DNA from: Pseudomonas sp. RIT288 | GTDB lineage: Bacteria > Pseudomonadota > Gammaproteobacteria > Pseudomonadales > Pseudomonadaceae | Direction: 5' to 3' | DNA length: 64,000 bases | Assembly: GCF_000631985.1 (NCBI RefSeq) | Contig: NZ_JFYN01000042.1 | Span: 367,006-431,005, forward strand | In this document: in pieces, positions 62,693 to 64,000 of the stretch | Layout: every line of letters starts with the position of its first letter | Position numbering within the stretch: the stretch's first letter is position 1 | Program-made: the position numbers and the translations under genes | Notes under the pieces: generated by a model | What the model was told of the DNA's origin: nothing | Database searches by the model: none | Seen by the model: the letters and a program-made list of their open reading frames with translations, nothing else

Positions 62693-64000
62693 TTACTCGA
62701 CCGCCTTGACCATATCTTCGATGACTTTCTTGGCGTCGCCGAACACCATCATGGTCTTGTCCAGGTAGAACAGTTCGTTGTCCAGACCGGCATAACCGCT
62801 GGCCATCGAGCGCTTGTTGACGATGATGGTCTTGGCCTTGAACGCTTCGAGAATCGGCATGCCGGCAATCGGCGATTTCGGATCGTTCTTTGCGGCCGGG
62901 TTGACCACGTCGTTGGCGCCGAGCACCAGCACCACGTCGGCCTGGCCGAACTCGGAGTTGATGTCTTCCATCTCGAATACCTGGTCGTAAGGCACTTCGG
63001 CCTCGGCGAGCAGGACGTTCATGTGGCCCGGCATACGACCGGCCACCGGGTGAATCGCGTACTTCACGGTCACGCCACGGTGGGTCAGTTTCTCGGTCAG
63101 TTCTTTCAAGGCGTGCTGCGCGCGGGCCACTGCCAGACCGTAACCCGGGACGATGATCACGGTGTCGGCGTTGGTCAGCAGGAAGGTTGCGTCGTCAGCC
63201 GAACCGGATTTCACCGGACGGGCTTCTTTCGCACCGGCAGGTCCTGCGTCGGCCGTGTTGCCGAAACCGCCGAGCAGTACATTAAAGAAGGAACGGTTCA
63301 TCGCCTTGCACATGATGTACGAGAGGATCGCGCCGCTCGAACCCACCAGCGAGCCGGCGATGATCAGCATCGAGTTGTTCAGCGAGAAGCCGATACCCGC
63401 CGCCGCCCAGCCCGAGTAACTGTTGAGCATCGACACCACCACCGGCATGTCCGCGCCGCCGATCGGGATGATGATCAGCACGCCCATCACGAACGCCAAC
63501 GCCAGCATCAGCGCGAACGCGGCGAGGTTGCCGGTGAGCATGAAGGTCACGCCCAGCACCAGTGTCGCCAGACCGAGTACCGCGTTCAGCTTGTGCTGAC
63601 CGGCAAACTGTACCGGTGCGCCCTGAAACAGGCGGAACTTGTACTTGCCCGAGAGCTTGCCGAACGCAATCACCGAACCGGAGAAGGTGATTGCACCGAT
63701 CGCCGCGCCGAGGAACAGCTCCAGACGGTTGCCCGCTGGAATGGCGTCGCCCAGGTGTTTAACGATGCCCAGCGATTGCGGCTCGACCACCGCCGCAATG
63801 GCGATGAACACTGCCGCCAGGCCGATCATGCTGTGCATGAACGCGACCAGTTCCGGCATTTTGGTCATTTCGACGCGCTTGGCCATGATCGAACCGGCGG
63901 TGCCGCCGATCAGCAGGCCGACGATCACATAACCGATACCGGCAGTCGCCAGCTCAGCACCGAGCTTATAAATGAGGCCGATGGTGGTGAGGATGGCCAG
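62693..64000 (-). CDS. pntB: NAD(P) transhydrogenase subunit beta, 5' end cut
   Basis: 436 codons of pntB; roughly 40 N-terminal residues lie beyond the window edge. The protein has a set of membrane helices (IGYVIVGLLIGGTAG onward), then the NADP-binding dIII domain with IIVPGYGLAVARAQHALK and AGRMPGHMNVLLAEA, ending NKRSMASGYAGLDN. It moves hydride between NADH and NADP across the inner membrane with proton translocation, together with PntA. It is the only clear housekeeping gene in the window and marks the right border of the accessory region. Its GC-rich codons contrast with the DNA at 32-44 and 56-58 kb. Confidence 0.95.
   Translation of the reverse strand: MAILTTIGLIYKLGAELATAGIGYVIVGLLIGGTAGSIMAKRVEMTKMPELVAFMHSMIGLAAVFIAIAAVVEPQSLGIVKHLGDAIPAGNRLELFLGAAIGAITFSGSVIAFGKLSGKYKFRLFQGAPVQFAGQHKLNAVLGLATLVLGVTFMLTGNLAAFALMLALAFVMGVLIIIPIGGADMPVVVSMLNSYSGWAAAGIGFSLNNSMLIIAGSLVGSSGAILSYIMCKAMNRSFFNVLLGGFGNTADAGPAGAKEARPVKSGSADDATFLLTNADTVIIVPGYGLAVARAQHALKELTEKLTHRGVTVKYAIHPVAGRMPGHMNVLLAEAEVPYDQVFEMEDINSEFGQADVVLVLGANDVVNPAAKNDPKSPIAGMPILEAFKAKTIIVNKRSMASGYAGLDNELFYLDKTMMVFGDAKKVIEDMVKAVE

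Noticed and set aside
1..64000. tRNA genes, CRISPR arrays, replication origin or phage genes
   Set aside because: Looked for by eye; no cloverleaf, regular repeats or phage structural genes were seen.

Overview
The window looks like Pseudomonas or a close gammaproteobacterial relative. The right edge carries the NADP-transhydrogenase beta subunit gene pntB, and the transporter, regulator and porin families are those common in soil pseudomonads. No housekeeping RNA gene, CRISPR array or intact transposon was seen. Almost everything left of pntB is a chain of catabolic modules, each with its own transporter and its own regulator from a different family. This reads as an accessory 'catabolic archipelago'. 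Species and substrates cannot be fixed from sequence alone.

Layout. (A) 0-2.6 kb: the start of an MHS-type MFS transporter, a PAS-LuxR regulator and a lipoprotein alpha/beta hydrolase. (B) 3.2-15.6 kb: a long minus-strand amine module. It contains a PatD-like aminoaldehyde dehydrogenase, an APH-fold kinase, a class III phospho-lyase-like enzyme, a small beta-barrel protein, an FAD oxidoreductase, a GabD-like semialdehyde dehydrogenase, an APC permease and a tartrate dehydrogenase. A MocR/GabR-type regulator (+) is divergent from it. (C) 16.1-31.5 kb: a second module with a P5CDH-like aldehyde dehydrogenase, APC permease and 2-hydroxyacid dehydrogenase (-), and an aminotransferase, LLM flavin monooxygenase and FAA hydrolase (+). 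It also has an AcoR-type regulator, an SDR, a chemoreceptor, a flavin reductase and two lumazine-synthase-like genes. Four copies of a 17-bp palindrome sit in its two divergent promoter regions and suggest one regulon.

(D) 31.6-44 kb, visibly AT-richer: an MMPL remnant, then a three-component P450 system (adrenodoxin-reductase-like reductase, flavodoxin, P450), APC permease, TetR regulator, decayed IS5-type transposase, MFS exporter, phytanoyl-CoA-type dioxygenase, LuxR regulator and another APC permease. (E) 44-56.2 kb: a six-gene minus-strand operon (DUF1302 outer-membrane barrel, DUF1329, gluconate-2-dehydrogenase-3-like subunit, GMC dehydrogenase, ThuA protein, enoyl-CoA hydratase). Divergent from it is a MalT-type LuxR regulator, followed by a frameshifted acyl-CoA synthetase. 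(F) 56-62.5 kb: a NUDT6-like Nudix protein, a second copy of the MFS exporter, an NCS1 permease with a Cys-rich tail, an alpha/beta hydrolase and an SDR. (G) the 3' part of pntB.

Inferred logic. Module B fits a kinase plus phospho-lyase route from an amino alcohol to an aminoaldehyde, then dehydrogenases to succinate. Module C fits oxidation of a cyclic alcohol or N-heterocycle: SDR, reduced-flavin monooxygenase, amine removal, aldehyde oxidation and final C-C hydrolysis, with a dedicated flavin supply. Module D is a P450 hydroxylation or demethylation system. Module E takes up and oxidises a hydrophobic or glycosidic substrate.
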